From assembly GCF_003569785.1 (NCBI RefSeq), contig NZ_KZ983989.1:1-64000 (forward strand): a stretch of DNA of 64,000 nucleotides, in the 5' to 3' direction. Positions within the stretch are counted from its first letter, which is position 1. Each line of letters starts with the position of its first letter. The translations under genes and the position numbers were made by a program. Below are positions 34,044 to 44,644 of the stretch, in pieces. This stretch comes from Leucobacter sp. wl10. Lineage in GTDB: Bacteria; Actinomycetota; Actinomycetes; Actinomycetales; Microbacteriaceae. The notes beneath the pieces are model-generated. The model had not been told where the DNA came from. It worked only from the letters and a program-made list of their open reading frames with translations, and made no database searches.

Positions 34044-35080
34044 GGTGCGTCTCCCCTCTGCTGCGCGGTCCGATCCTGCCCGCTCCGATCCTGCCCGCTC
34101 CGCTCCTGCCCGCTCCGCTCGTAGTCCGAGTAGGCGTCGACGATGCGGCTCACGAGATTGTGCCGCACGATGTCGTCGGAGTCCAGCTCGGCGAAGTGGA
34201 TGTCCTCGACGCCGCGCAGGATGCGGTTCACCACGCGCAGGCCGCTCGCGGCGATCGGCAGGTCGGCCTGCGTGACGTCCCCGGTGACCACCATCTTGGA
34301 GCCGTACCCCAGGCGCGTGAGGAACATCTTCATCTGCTCGGGCGTGGTGTTCTGCGCCTCGTCGAGGATCACGAACGACTCGTTGAGCGTGCGCCCGCGC
34401 ATGTAGGCGAGCGGCGCCACCTCGATCGTGCCGCTCGCGAGCAGCTTGGGCACCACGTCCGGGTCCATCATCGATCCGACGGCGTCGAAGAGGGGCCGCA
34501 GGTACGGATCGATCTTGTCCTCGAGGGTGCCGGGCAGGTACCCGAGCCGCTCGCCCGCCTCGACGGCCGGGCGGGTCAGGATGATCTTCGCCACCTCGCG
34601 GCGCTGCAGTGCCTGCACGGCCTTCGCCATGGCCAGGTAGGTCTTGCCCGTGCCCGCCGGGCCGATCCCGAACACGATCGTGTGCTCGTCGATCGCGTCG
34701 ACGTACGCCCGCTGCCCCCGGGTCTGCGCGCGCACCGCGTGCCCGCGCACCGTGAGGATGGGCTCGCTGAGCACCTGAGCGGCCGTCGGCCCGTTGCCCT
34801 CGTGCACCATGCGGGTCACCTCTTTCACGTCGTGGCGCGACACCGCGCCGCCGAGTCGCGCGAGCTGCAGGATCTCCCGCACGACCGCCTCCGCCGCGAG
34901 CACCTCATCAGCCGGGCCGCGCATCGTGAGCACCTGGTCCCGCGCGTGGAAGCCGACGCGGGGGTGCTGCGCCTCCAGGTCGGCGATGAGCTGATCCCGA
35001 TGGCCGAGGAAGGACGCGAGATCCACCCCGGTCAGCATCACGGTGCGCTGCAGTTCGGGCGTCTCGGCTTCAGGATCCAA
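34040..35080 (-). CDS. phoH: PhoH-family ATPase with repetitive tail
   Basis: A PhoH-like NTPase (346 aa), an RNA-linked ATPase regularly placed beside ybeY. Walker A is FGIGPAGTGKTYLAMA, Walker B is VILDEAQNTTPEQMK, and the TGDVTQADLP block follows. It starts at TTG 35080, with AGGAG about 10 bases upstream, overlapping the end of the HIT gene by 11 bases. The C-terminus carries an unusual hydrophilic tail of ERSGQ/DRSGQ repeats encoded by 15-base DNA repeats, absent from typical PhoH proteins. Confidence 0.93.
   Translation of the reverse strand: MDPEAETPELQRTVMLTGVDLASFLGHRDQLIADLEAQHPRVGFHARDQVLTMRGPADEVLAAEAVVREILQLARLGGAVSRHDVKEVTRMVHEGNGPTAAQVLSEPILTVRGHAVRAQTRGQRAYVDAIDEHTIVFGIGPAGTGKTYLAMAKAVQALQRREVAKIILTRPAVEAGERLGYLPGTLEDKIDPYLRPLFDAVGSMMDPDVVPKLLASGTIEVAPLAYMRGRTLNESFVILDEAQNTTPEQMKMFLTRLGYGSKMVVTGDVTQADLPIAASGLRVVNRILRGVEDIHFAELDSDDIVRHNLVSRIVDAYSDYERSGQERSGQDRSGQDRTAQQRGDAP
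34074..34118. repeat. three 15-bp direct repeats in the phoH 3' end
   Basis: Three copies of TCCTGCCCGCTCCGA (last base A or C) in tandem encode the (E/D)RSGQ repeats at the PhoH C-terminus, close to the ybeY start. Whole-codon units allow slippage without frame loss. Confidence 0.85.
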
Positions 35081-35420
35081 CGAGCGATCGCTCCTCGAGG
35101 CCGCCGGCGAGCACGTGGGCGTGCGCGTGGAACACGGTCTGCCCCGCGCTCGCGCCGTTGTTGAAGATGAGGCGGTACTCGCCGTTCGCGTACTGCTCCG
35201 CGAGCCGCTTCGCGACCGCGACCAGCTCGGCGAGAAGCTCGGGATCGCCCGCAGCGAGCTCGGTCACGTTCGCGTACTCGGCGGTCTTGGGGATCACGAC
35301 GAGGTGCACCGCGGCCTGGGGCGCGATGTCGCGGAACGCGAGGATCCGTTCGGTCTCCGCGACGATATCGGCGGGGATCTCGCCGGCCACGATCTTGCCG
35401 AACACGGTCTCTGCTGCCAT
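35070..35420 (-). CDS. HIT-family protein (histidine triad hydrolase)
   Basis: A 116-residue HIT/HINT protein, a nucleotide phosphoramidate hydrolase. The N-terminal TVFGKIVAGEIPADIVAE and the C-terminal histidine triad FHAHAHVLAGG are both present, with LIFNNGASAGQTV before it. The ATG at 35420 is chosen; the longer frame upstream is only a shadow of rsmE. It lies between rsmE and phoH, a common actinobacterial order, and has its own -10-like TAGACT seven bases upstream. Confidence 0.92.
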   Translation of the reverse strand: MAAETVFGKIVAGEIPADIVAETERILAFRDIAPQAAVHLVVIPKTAEYANVTELAAGDPELLAELVAVAKRLAEQYANGEYRLIFNNGASAGQTVFHAHAHVLAGGLEERSLVGS

Positions 35421-35427
35421 GCGCACC

Positions 35428-35433
35428 AGTCTA
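35428..35433 (-). promoter_or_regulatory. -10 box before the HIT gene
   Basis: TAGACT on the minus strand is seven bases from the ATG, and no Shine-Dalgarno sequence is present in that spacer. It suggests an internal leaderless promoter within the lepA-era chain. Confidence 0.4.
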
Positions 35434-35443
35434 CCGGGTGCGG

Positions 35444-36202
35444 CTACCAGCGTCCCAGCGCCGCGTTCAGCACCGCGAGTGCGGCCGGCCCGGCCGACGA
35501 GGTGCGCAGCACCGTCTCGCCGAGCGCGAGGGTCCGGGCGCCCGCGGCCTCGAGCGCGTCGAGCTCCCCGTCGGCGAAGCCGCCCTCCGGGCCGACCACG
35601 ACGACGAGTTCGCGCGCGATCCCCGCCCTCTCGCTCATCGCCCACTCGGTGAGCCGCCGCCCGGCGCGGGGGTGCAGCGCGAGCGCCTCGACGCCCTCCC
35701 GCGCGGCCAGCGCGCACAGCCCGGCGAGGTCGAGCGGCTCGCGGATGTCGGGGATCCGGGCTCTGAGCGACTGCTTCGAGGCCTCGCGCGCGATCCGCCC
35801 CCACTTCGCGACGCCCCTCGCGGCCTTCTCGCCGCCGTCCCACCGGGACACGGAGCGCGCGGCCGACCAGGGCGCGACCGCGTCGACGCCGAACTCGGTG
35901 GCCTGCTCCACGGCCCGCTCGTCGCGGTCGCCCTTCGCGAGGGCCTGCGCGAGCACAAGGCGCCGCGCGGGCTCGGGATCGCGCCGAACCGCGTCGATCC
36001 GCACCGAGAAGCTGTCCCTCTCAGCCGAGTTGACGACGCCCTCGCCGACCGCGCCGCGCCCGTCGCCCACCGCGATCCGCTCGCCCGCGCGCAGGCGGCT
36101 CACGCGGACCGCGTGACGCGCCTCCTCCCCCGTCACCGCGACGAGCCCGCCGACGACGATGGCGCCGTCCGGGAGGTCCTCGCGGTAGTAGAGACCCGCC
36201 AC
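35444..36202 (-). CDS. rsmE: 16S rRNA m3U1498 methyltransferase
   Basis: RsmE (252 aa), a SPOUT-fold methyltransferase of 16S rRNA U1498. An N-terminal PUA-like domain (EEARHAVRVSRLRAGERIAV) is followed by the knotted domain with LVVVVGPEGGFADGELDAL and LALGETVLRTSSAG, the SAM-binding segments. It starts at GTG, 4 bases after the dnaJ stop. Confidence 0.95.
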   Translation of the reverse strand: MAGLYYREDLPDGAIVVGGLVAVTGEEARHAVRVSRLRAGERIAVGDGRGAVGEGVVNSAERDSFSVRIDAVRRDPEPARRLVLAQALAKGDRDERAVEQATEFGVDAVAPWSAARSVSRWDGGEKAARGVAKWGRIAREASKQSLRARIPDIREPLDLAGLCALAAREGVEALALHPRAGRRLTEWAMSERAGIARELVVVVGPEGGFADGELDALEAAGARTLALGETVLRTSSAGPAALAVLNAALGRW

Positions 36203-36206
36203 CGCC

Positions 36207-37307
36207 TCAGCCCTGGCGGAAGAATCGGTCGCGGAGCTTGCCGAAGAGGCCCTGTTGGAACTCGCCGAGGTGCGGCGAGTCGTCGCCGCGCAGCGAGGCG
36301 AGCTGGCGCACCAGATCCCTCTCCCGGCCCGAGAGCTTGGTGGGCGTGACCACCTGCACCGCGATCTTCAGGTCGCCGCGGGTGGTGCTGCGGAGCCCCT
36401 GGATGCCGCGGCCCCGCACGGTGAGCACGTCGCCGGACTGCGTGCCCGCCTCCACCGAGACGGTCACCTCTCCGTCGAGCGCCGCGAGCTTCGCCTCGGT
36501 GCCGAGGATCGCGTCGGTCATCGAGAGCTGCATGGTGCAGAGCAGGTCGTTGCCGTCGCGGCTGAAGACGTCGTGGTGCATCACGCGGAACTCGATGAAG
36601 AGGTCGCCGTTGGGCCCGCCGCCCGGGCCCACCTCGCCGCCGCCCCGCATCTGCAGGCGCGTGCCGGTGTCGATGCCGGACGGCACGTCGATCGGGATCG
36701 TACGCCGCTCGCGCACCCTCCCCTTGCCGCCGCACTCCACGCAGGGGTGCTCGATGACCGTGCCGTACCCCTGGCAGCTGCCGCACGGGTGCATGGTGAC
36801 GACGTTGCCGAACAGCGAGCGCACCTGCCGCTGCACCTGGCCCTGGCCGCCGCACACATCGCACGTGACCGGGTGGGTGCCCGGCTGGCAGCAGCTCCCC
36901 TGGCACGTGCCGCAGAGCACGGCCGTGTTGACGGCGACCTCGCGGTGCGCCCCGAAGATGACCTCCTCGAGCGACACGTCCACGCGGATCATCGCGTCGT
37001 CGCCCCGCTCCGAGCGCGAGCGCGGGCCGCGCTGGCCGGCTCCGCCGAAGCCGCCGCCGAAGAAGGTCTCGAAGATGTCGCCGAAGCCGCCCATGCCGGC
37101 CTGCCCGCCGCCCAGGTCGTAGCGCTGGCGCTGCTCGGGATCGCTCAGCACGTCGTACGCGTGCGTCACGTCCTTGAAGCGCTCCGCCGCGTCCTCGCTG
37201 GGATTCACGTCGGGGTGCAGCTCGCGCGCGAGCCGCCGATAGGCCCTCTTGATCTCTTCGGCCGTCGCCTCGCGCGGCACGCCGAGGGTCTCGTAGTGGT
37301 CGGCCAC
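36207..37307 (-). CDS. dnaJ: molecular chaperone DnaJ
   Basis: A full DnaJ (366 aa). It has the J domain with the HPD motif in RLARELHPDVNPSED, a short Gly/Phe region (FFGGGFGGAGQRG), and a zinc domain with four CxxCxG repeats (CGTCQGSC, CDVCGGQG, CGSCQGYG, CVECGGKG; the first ends in Cys rather than Gly). The C-terminal substrate domain follows. It starts at GTG with GAGGAGCTGACACA upstream. It lies 53 bases after hrcA, so it should be HrcA/heat-shock controlled. This is the hrcA-linked DnaJ2 of actinobacteria. Confidence 0.96.
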   Translation of the reverse strand: MADHYETLGVPREATAEEIKRAYRRLARELHPDVNPSEDAAERFKDVTHAYDVLSDPEQRQRYDLGGGQAGMGGFGDIFETFFGGGFGGAGQRGPRSRSERGDDAMIRVDVSLEEVIFGAHREVAVNTAVLCGTCQGSCCQPGTHPVTCDVCGGQGQVQRQVRSLFGNVVTMHPCGSCQGYGTVIEHPCVECGGKGRVRERRTIPIDVPSGIDTGTRLQMRGGGEVGPGGGPNGDLFIEFRVMHHDVFSRDGNDLLCTMQLSMTDAILGTEAKLAALDGEVTVSVEAGTQSGDVLTVRGRGIQGLRSTTRGDLKIAVQVVTPTKLSGRERDLVRQLASLRGDDSPHLGEFQQGLFGKLRDRFFRQG

Positions 37308-37360
37308 TGTGTCAGCTCCTCAAAACGGGGTGTAGTCGGAATGATTGGTTCGGGGCCGGA

Positions 37361-38404
37361 TCAGGCCTGCCGGTCCTCGCCCAGCAGGCGGTTGAGGTAG
37401 CGCGCCACGGCGCGGACGGCGGCGATGTTGCCCGCGTAGTCCATGCGCAGCGGGCCGAGCACCCCGAGCTTCGAGACGGGGGTGCCCTCGTCCTCGTAGT
37501 TGGACGCGATCACCGAGGTCTCGGCGAGGCCGTACACCTCGTTCTCGCGGCCGATCGAGGCGGCGACGTCGCGCCCGTCCTGCACGAGCTCGTCGAAGAG
37601 GCGCAGCAGGGTCACCTGCTCCTCGATCGCCTCCAGCACCAGCGGCAGGGCGCCGCCGAACTCGCCCGGGCGCGAGATGTTCGCGGCCCCCGCGACCGCG
37701 ATGCGGTCGCTGCGGTTGGCCTGGAGCTGGCGGCGCACCACCTCGAGCACGCTGCCCACCACGTCGGCCTCGTCGGCCCGCACGACGGTGCGCATGCGCT
37801 CCTCGAGATCGGCGACGGCGGCCACCGCGGTCTCGACGTCGGCGCCGACGGCCGCGTCCGCGATCCGCTCGCGCAGGCCGTGCACCCAGGCCTCGGTGAC
37901 CCGCGACGCCGGCAGCCAGGCCACCTGCTGCTCGACAACGCCGCTGCCGAGGATCAGCACGCACAGCACCCGATCCTCCCCGACCGCGACGAGGTCGATG
38001 TGCCGCACCACGGTGCGCCGCAGCGAGGGGTACTGGGCCACGGCCACCTGGTTGGTGAGCTGGGCGAGCAGCCTCACGGTCCGCGCCATGACGTCGTCGA
38101 GGCCGGCGGACTCGCCGAGGAAGCGCTCGATCGCCGACCGCTGGGCGCTCGTGAGCGGGCGGATCTTCGCCAGGGTGTCGACGTAGAGACGGTACCCCTT
38201 GTCGGTCGGCACGCGCCCCGACGAGGTGTGCGGCTGGGCGATCAGCTCGTCCTCCTCGAGCAGGGCCATATCGTTGCGGATCGTGGCCGCCGAGACGCCG
38301 AAGCTGTGCCGGTCGACGATGGCCTTCGACCCCACGGGCTCGTTGGAGGAGACGTAGTCGCTCACGATCGCGTGCAGAACCGCCAGGCTGCGCTCGGATA
38401 CCAT
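37361..38404 (-). CDS. hrcA: heat-inducible transcription repressor HrcA
   Basis: The repressor of class I heat-shock genes (347 aa). The N-terminal winged helix has SERSLAVLHAIVSDYVSSN and the recognition segment GVSAATIRNDMALLEE, followed by the conserved PHTSSGRVPTDKGYR. The rest is the GAF-like/dimerisation part. It starts at ATG with GAGGAGGG upstream. A CIRCE operator lies 14-40 bases upstream, so it represses itself and dnaJ. Confidence 0.96.
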   Translation of the reverse strand: MVSERSLAVLHAIVSDYVSSNEPVGSKAIVDRHSFGVSAATIRNDMALLEEDELIAQPHTSSGRVPTDKGYRLYVDTLAKIRPLTSAQRSAIERFLGESAGLDDVMARTVRLLAQLTNQVAVAQYPSLRRTVVRHIDLVAVGEDRVLCVLILGSGVVEQQVAWLPASRVTEAWVHGLRERIADAAVGADVETAVAAVADLEERMRTVVRADEADVVGSVLEVVRRQLQANRSDRIAVAGAANISRPGEFGGALPLVLEAIEEQVTLLRLFDELVQDGRDVAASIGRENEVYGLAETSVIASNYEDEGTPVSKLGVLGPLRMDYAGNIAAVRAVARYLNRLLGEDRQA

Positions 38405-38417
38405 CGTCCCTCCTCTG

Positions 38418-38444
38418 CTGGCACTCGATCCTTCCGAGTGCCAA
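38418..38444 (-). promoter_or_regulatory. CIRCE operator of hrcA-dnaJ
   Basis: Minus-strand half-sites TTGGCACTC and GAGTGCCAG are separated by exactly nine bases, the CIRCE layout, differing from the TTAGCACTC consensus at one or two positions per half. A TAGACT (38450-38445 on the minus strand) directly upstream is a likely -10, so HrcA binding would cover the start site. Confidence 0.9.
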
Positions 38445-38471
38445 GTCTACCGCAGGCTCAGGAGCGCGCCG

Positions 38472-39710
38472 TCAGCCGAGCAGCCGGTGCACCACCGTGT
38501 CGGCGAGCAGCCGCCCGCGCAGCGTGGGCACGACCCGCGCGGCGCGGCCGGGCGCGGCGATCGCGGCCCGGCCGTCGATGAGGCCGTCGGCGATGAGCGG
38601 CGGGATCGCCCGGCGCTCCACGGGCGTCAGCACGTCGGCGGGCAGGCCGTCGGCGATCCTCGTCTCGAGCAGGACCCGCTCCTCCCGCCGGGCCTCGTCG
38701 CTCAGCAGCTCCCGCGCGTGCGCCGGGGAGACGGCCGCCGCGATGCGCTGCGCGTAGGCCCCGGGGTGCTTCACGTTCCACCAGCGCACGCCGCCGACGT
38801 GGCTGTGCGCCCCCGGGCCGGCGGCCCACCAGTCCTCCCCCGTCCAGTACGAGAGATTGTGGCGCGAGCGCGTCCCGCGGCCGCGCGACCAGTTGCTGAT
38901 CTCGTACCACTCGAACCCCGCCGCGGCGAGGCGCGCGTCGGCCAGCTCGTACATCTCCGCGTGCAGGTCCTCGTCGGGCTCCGGCACCTCGCCGCGGCGG
39001 ATGCGCGCCGCCAGCTTCGTGCCCCGCTCGACGATCAGCGCGTACGCCGAGACGTGGTCGGGATCCGTCGCGAGGGCGGCGTCGATGGATCGCTCCCAGT
39101 CGGCGAGGCTCTCCCCCGGCGTGCCGTAGATCAGGTCGACGCTCACCTGCAGGCCGGCCTCGCGCGCCCAGCGGGTCACGAGCGGGACCCGCTCGGGCGT
39201 GTGCGTGCGGTCGAGCGTGCGCAGCACGTGCGGCACGGCGGACTGCATGCCGAAGCTGACGCGCGTGAAGCCCGCCTCGGCGAGTCGCCGCAGGTACGCC
39301 GCGTCGACGGAGTCGGGGTTCGCCTCCGTCGTGACCTCGGCCCCCGGGGCCAGCCCCCACTCGCCGCGGATCCGGCCCAGCATCGCCGCCAGGTCGTCGG
39401 CGGGCAGCAGCGTCGGCGTGCCGCCGCCGAAGAACACGGTCGAGACCGGGCGATCCGGCACCCCGGCGCGCCGCAGCACGTCGGCCCCGAAGCTCAGCTC
39501 CCGCTGCACCTGGCCCGCGTAGTCGTCGCGGCGGGTGCCGCCGAGCTCGCTCGCCGTGTAGGTGTTGAAGTCGCAGTAACCGCAGCGCACCCGGCAGTAC
39601 GGCACGTGCACGTACACGCCGAAGCGGCGATCCCGCGCCCCGGCCGCGGCGCTCGCCGGCAGCGCGCCGTCGGCAGGGGCCGGATCGCCGTCGGGAAGAG
39701 CGCTCGGCAT
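38472..39710 (-). CDS. hemW: radical SAM heme chaperone HemW
   Basis: HemW (412 aa), formerly annotated as oxygen-independent coproporphyrinogen III oxidase; members act as haem chaperones rather than oxidases. The radical-SAM cluster motif is YCRVRCGYCDFN near 38-49, with the SAM-binding TVFFGGGTPTLL and the VTTEANPD block. The C-terminal HemW domain includes NWSRGRGTRSRHNLSYW. It starts at ATG, 6 bases after the DUF1990 stop. Position before hrcA is conserved. Confidence 0.94.
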   Translation of the reverse strand: MPSALPDGDPAPADGALPASAAAGARDRRFGVYVHVPYCRVRCGYCDFNTYTASELGGTRRDDYAGQVQRELSFGADVLRRAGVPDRPVSTVFFGGGTPTLLPADDLAAMLGRIRGEWGLAPGAEVTTEANPDSVDAAYLRRLAEAGFTRVSFGMQSAVPHVLRTLDRTHTPERVPLVTRWAREAGLQVSVDLIYGTPGESLADWERSIDAALATDPDHVSAYALIVERGTKLAARIRRGEVPEPDEDLHAEMYELADARLAAAGFEWYEISNWSRGRGTRSRHNLSYWTGEDWWAAGPGAHSHVGGVRWWNVKHPGAYAQRIAAAVSPAHARELLSDEARREERVLLETRIADGLPADVLTPVERRAIPPLIADGLIDGRAAIAAPGRAARVVPTLRGRLLADTVVHRLLG

Positions 39711-39716
39711 CGCGGG

Positions 39717-40369
39717 TCAGGCCGCGGGCTGCGCGCCGGGGGCGAGCGCGGCGAGCTGCTCCGTCGCGGCGTCGATGGCGGTGCGGATCGCCGAGCGCCC
39801 CTTCACGCCGAGCAGTCCGCTCTTCGGCGCGAAGAGGAAGCCGCGCGCGATCGCCCACACGGTGTCGTCGTCGCGGTGCTCGACCACGAAGAGCTGCTCG
39901 CCCACGGCGCCGTTCTCGTCGCTCGTGCCCCAGGCGAACCCCACGCGGCGATCCTCGTCGACGGTGTAGACGACCAGGACGCCGCGGGGCTCCCGCCCCT
40001 CTGCGCGCAGCGTCGCGGTCGTGCCCGCGACGAGGTACGGTTCGCCGTCGGGCCCGAAGTGCTCCTCGACCGACTCGGCGGCCTCCGGCGTGCCGTCGTC
40101 GCCGAAGCTGGGCCCGGCGTACAGGGCGCCCGGCCCGCGCACGACCTCCTCGACGCTCACGCCGCCGCCGCGCTGCGCGCCCCACGTCATCAGCAGGTTC
40201 GAGGCCAGCAGGAAACGCTCCTGACCGCTGCCGAGGCGCAGCTCCTCCTCGTACGGCGTGCTCCCCTCGGGCGGGAAGCGCATGAGATCGGGCAGCTTCG
40301 ACGCCCCCACCGCCGCGTACGCGACGGGCATCTCGACGTGGCTCGAGCGCTTGGGCTGCTCCCGCTTGC

Positions 40370-40373
<4 letters not shown>
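39717..40373 (-). CDS. DUF1990 family protein
   Basis: A 218-residue protein of the DUF1990 family, with no established function. Visible blocks are [60 protein letters not shown] and [20 protein letters not shown], which fit the family. The ATG overlaps the lepA stop as ATGA, so it is translated with lepA. An upstream extension of the frame is a shadow of lepA. Its insertion between lepA and hemW is seen in some related genomes. Confidence 0.8.
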
Positions 40374-42220
<1,847 letters not shown>

Positions 42221-42299
42221 TGCCGTCAAGTATTCCACAGCGCGCCTGCGCTCACGCGCGAAGCCGCCCGCCCCCACGCGGTTCTGCGAGGATGGCTGC

Positions 42300-43148
42300 A
42301 TGGCCCAGGTCTCAGCCCTCTACCGCTATCCCGTGAAGGGGTTCACACCCGAGCGCCCCGAACGGCTCGTGGTGCAGGCCGACGGCCGCATCGCCGGGGA
42401 CCGGGTGCTCGCCTTCCGCTTCGCCGACGCGGCGGTCCCGGAGCGGCGCGACGGGCTCGACTACTGGCCGAAGGCGAGGGGGCTCGCCCTGCAGGACTTC
42501 CCGGCGCTCGCCGCCCTGCGGCTCGAGTACGACGAGACGGCGCTGCGAGTGCGCGTCTCGGAGGCTGCGGAGGCGGGCTCCTCGGGCGGAACGCTCGTGG
42601 AGGCGGGGCTCGACCCCGAGGGCCGGGAGCGGATCGTGCGCGCGGTCACCGACTTCGTGCTCGGCACGCGGGAGGGGTCGCGTCTGCGGCGCCCGGGCCG
42701 CCTGCCGCTCGTCCTCGTCGGCGACGGCGTGCGCTCCCGCTTCCAGGATCGGCCGCGGGGCTTCGTGTCGGTGCACGGCAGCGCGAGCGTGGACGCGCTG
42801 GGCGCAGCGCTCGGGTTCCCGGTCGACGACCGCCGGTTCCGCTCGAACGTCGTCATCGACGGCGTCGAGGCGTGGGCGGAGCTCGGCTGGACGGGGCGGG
42901 TGCGGATCGGCGACCTCGTGTTCCTCGCGGAGGGCCCGATCGTGCGCTGCCTCGCGACCCACGCGAACCCCGACACGGGGGTGCGCGACGCGCGCGTGCT
43001 CACGACGCTCACGCAGCGCATCGGCCAGTCGGAGCCGACGCTCGGACGGCTGCTGCTCCCGGAGGGGTCGGCGGCGCACCGCCTCCCAGGCTCGGGAGGC
43101 GAGCCGCTCGGGACCATCCGGATCGGCGACGAGGTCGAGCCGCTGTGA
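42300..43148 (+). CDS. MOSC domain-containing protein
   Basis: A 282-residue protein with an N-terminal MOSC beta-barrel ([20 protein letters not shown]) and a C-terminal MOSC domain. The conserved Cys lies in [23 protein letters not shown] proteins handle molybdenum-cofactor sulfur chemistry or detoxify N-hydroxylated compounds; which applies here is unknown. ATG 42300 has GAGG about 8-10 bases upstream. The gene is divergent from lepA and ends 165 bases before rpsT. Confidence 0.9.
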   Translation: MAQVSALYRYPVKGFTPERPERLVVQADGRIAGDRVLAFRFADAAVPERRDGLDYWPKARGLALQDFPALAALRLEYDETALRVRVSEAAEAGSSGGTLVEAGLDPEGRERIVRAVTDFVLGTREGSRLRRPGRLPLVLVGDGVRSRFQDRPRGFVSVHGSASVDALGAALGFPVDDRRFRSNVVIDGVEAWAELGWTGRVRIGDLVFLAEGPIVRCLATHANPDTGVRDARVLTTLTQRIGQSEPTLGRLLLPEGSAAHRLPGSGGEPLGTIRIGDEVEPL

Positions 43149-43312
43149 GCCGGACGGCTCGGCGACCGTGCGCACTGTGCCGCGGCACGAGAATCTGCTA
43201 GGATCGATTCTTGGCTTGCGTGTGGATCACATCCGCACATGCCGCGAGGCGCCCTCTCTCGCCGAGCGGAACAACCCGTCAACCTCTACCTTTTCTAAGG
43301 ACACAACTCAAC

Positions 43313-43573
43313 GTGGCAAACATCAAGTCGCAGATCAAGCGCATCAAGACCAACCGCAAGGCGACCGAGCGCAACAGGGCGTACAAGAGCGAGCTGCGCA
43401 CCGTCGTGCGCGCGACCCGCGAGGCCATCGCCTCGGGCGACAGGGCCGCCGCCGAGGCCAAGCTGGCCGCCGCCGGCAAGAAGCTCGACAAGGCCGTCTC
43501 CAAGGGCGTCATCCACAAGAACCAGGCGGCGAACCGCAAGTCGAAGCTCGCCGTGCAGGTCGCGGCGCTCTGA
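43313..43573 (+). CDS. rpsT: 30S ribosomal protein S20
   Basis: The small basic protein S20 (86 aa), starting at GTG and reading [20 protein letters not shown] and ending [11 protein letters not shown], both typical. An AAGGA lies 12 bases upstream. A TAGGAT at 43199-43204 is the likely -10, giving a leader of about 100 bases, where S20 autoregulation could act. A 12-base palindrome GTGCCGCGGCAC lies at 43177-43188 just before it. The gene ends at a strong bidirectional terminator. Confidence 0.97.
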   Translation: MANIKSQIKRIKTNRKATERNRAYKSELRTVVRATREAIASGDRAAAEAKLAAAGKKLDKAVSKGVIHKNQAANRKSKLAVQVAAL

Positions 43574-43592
43574 GCCCGCCCCCGCAGACCGA

Positions 43593-43618
43593 AGAAGCCC
43601 CGCCTCGGCGGGGCTTCT
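43593..43618. terminator. bidirectional terminator between rpsT and holA
   Basis: A perfect 12-base-pair stem (43593-43604 with 43607-43618; AGAAGCCCCGCC and its complement) lies between the convergent stops of rpsT and holA. Short T/A-containing flanks occur on both sides. Confidence 0.85.
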
Positions 43619-43624
43619 CGCGTT

Positions 43625-44632
43625 CTAGCGCCCCTTCCGCGCGACGAAGAGCAGGTACTTCTCGAGGGCGTACTCGGGATCCCTGCTGCCGCCCTTCAAG
43701 AGCCACTCGGTCTCGGCGGCGAGATCGATGCACCTCGCCAGATCCTCCTCGCGCCAGCCCCGAACCTCGCGCAGCGCGCGATCGACCTGCCACGGCGCCA
43801 TCCCCAGCTCCCTCGCCAGCTGCCCGCTCGACCCGCGCGCGCCGTACACCCGCGCCATCGCGCGCAGCTTCATGTTGAGCGCCGCGAGCATCGGGATCGG
43901 ATCGGTGCCCGTCGAGAGCGCCTGGCGCAGCAGCACGAGCGCATCGGCCGCCCGGCCCGCCGTCGCGGCGTCGGCGACCTTGAAGGCGCTCGTCTCGACA
44001 CGGCCCTCCGTCGCGCGGTTCACCTCCTCCTCCGTGAGGCGCGAGCCCGCGTCCGACACCAGCTGCTCGCAGGCTCCGGCGAGCTCGCCGATGCCGCCCG
44101 AGTAGGCCGCGACGATCATGCGCAGCCCGCCGGGGGTGATCTGCGCCCCCAGACGCCGGAACTCGGCCTGGGCGAAGGCCAGCCGATCCTGGTCCCTCTT
44201 CACCTCGGGGCAGACGACCTCGATGCCGCTGCCCGCCCCGCCCCGCACGAGGTCGAGCAGCGCCTTGCCGCGCTGTCCGCCGCCGTGCCGCAGCACGAGG
44301 GTCGTGTCGTCGGCCGGCCCGGCGACGTAGCGCTTCGCGTCCTCGAGGAACGCGTCGGAGCACTTCTCGACGCCCTCGACTCGGATGAGGCGAGGCTCGG
44401 CGAAGAGCGACGGGCTCGCGATGGTGAACAGCTCGCCGGCGGTGTAGCTCGCGGCGTCGACGTCGTGCACCTCGAGGTCGCTGTGCTCGCCCTTCAGCGC
44501 ATCGCGGATCGCCTGGCTCGCGCGGTCGGCAAGGAAGCCCTCCGGCCCGCTCACGAGCACCACCGGCGCCGGGCGGGCCTCGCTCCAGTCGAGCTGCGGG
44601 ATCCTGCTCTTCGCTCCTCGTGCTGCTGCCAC
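43625..44632 (-). CDS. holA: DNA polymerase III subunit delta
   Basis: HolA (335 aa), the clamp-loader wrench that opens the beta clamp. It has the degenerate AAA+ fold with LVSGPEGFLADRA at the N-terminus, LFAEPRLIRVEGVEK in the middle, and the C-terminal collar domain (LAALNMKLRAMARVYGARG and WQVDRALREVRGW). It starts at GTG. The gene follows comEC with a 9-base gap; comEA-comEC-holA-rpsT proximity is typical. A TAGGGT -10 overlaps the comEC stop. Confidence 0.95.
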   Translation of the reverse strand: MAAARGAKSRIPQLDWSEARPAPVVLVSGPEGFLADRASQAIRDALKGEHSDLEVHDVDAASYTAGELFTIASPSLFAEPRLIRVEGVEKCSDAFLEDAKRYVAGPADDTTLVLRHGGGQRGKALLDLVRGGAGSGIEVVCPEVKRDQDRLAFAQAEFRRLGAQITPGGLRMIVAAYSGGIGELAGACEQLVSDAGSRLTEEEVNRATEGRVETSAFKVADAATAGRAADALVLLRQALSTGTDPIPMLAALNMKLRAMARVYGARGSSGQLARELGMAPWQVDRALREVRGWREEDLARCIDLAAETEWLLKGGSRDPEYALEKYLLFVARKGR

Positions 44633-44638
44633 CCCTCA

Positions 44639-44644
44639 ACCCTA
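44639..44644 (-). promoter_or_regulatory. -10 box for a leaderless holA transcript
   Basis: TAGGGT, whose TAG is also the comEC stop codon, is followed by six bases and the holA GTG, the same spacing as at ruvA and pabC. Confidence 0.5.
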
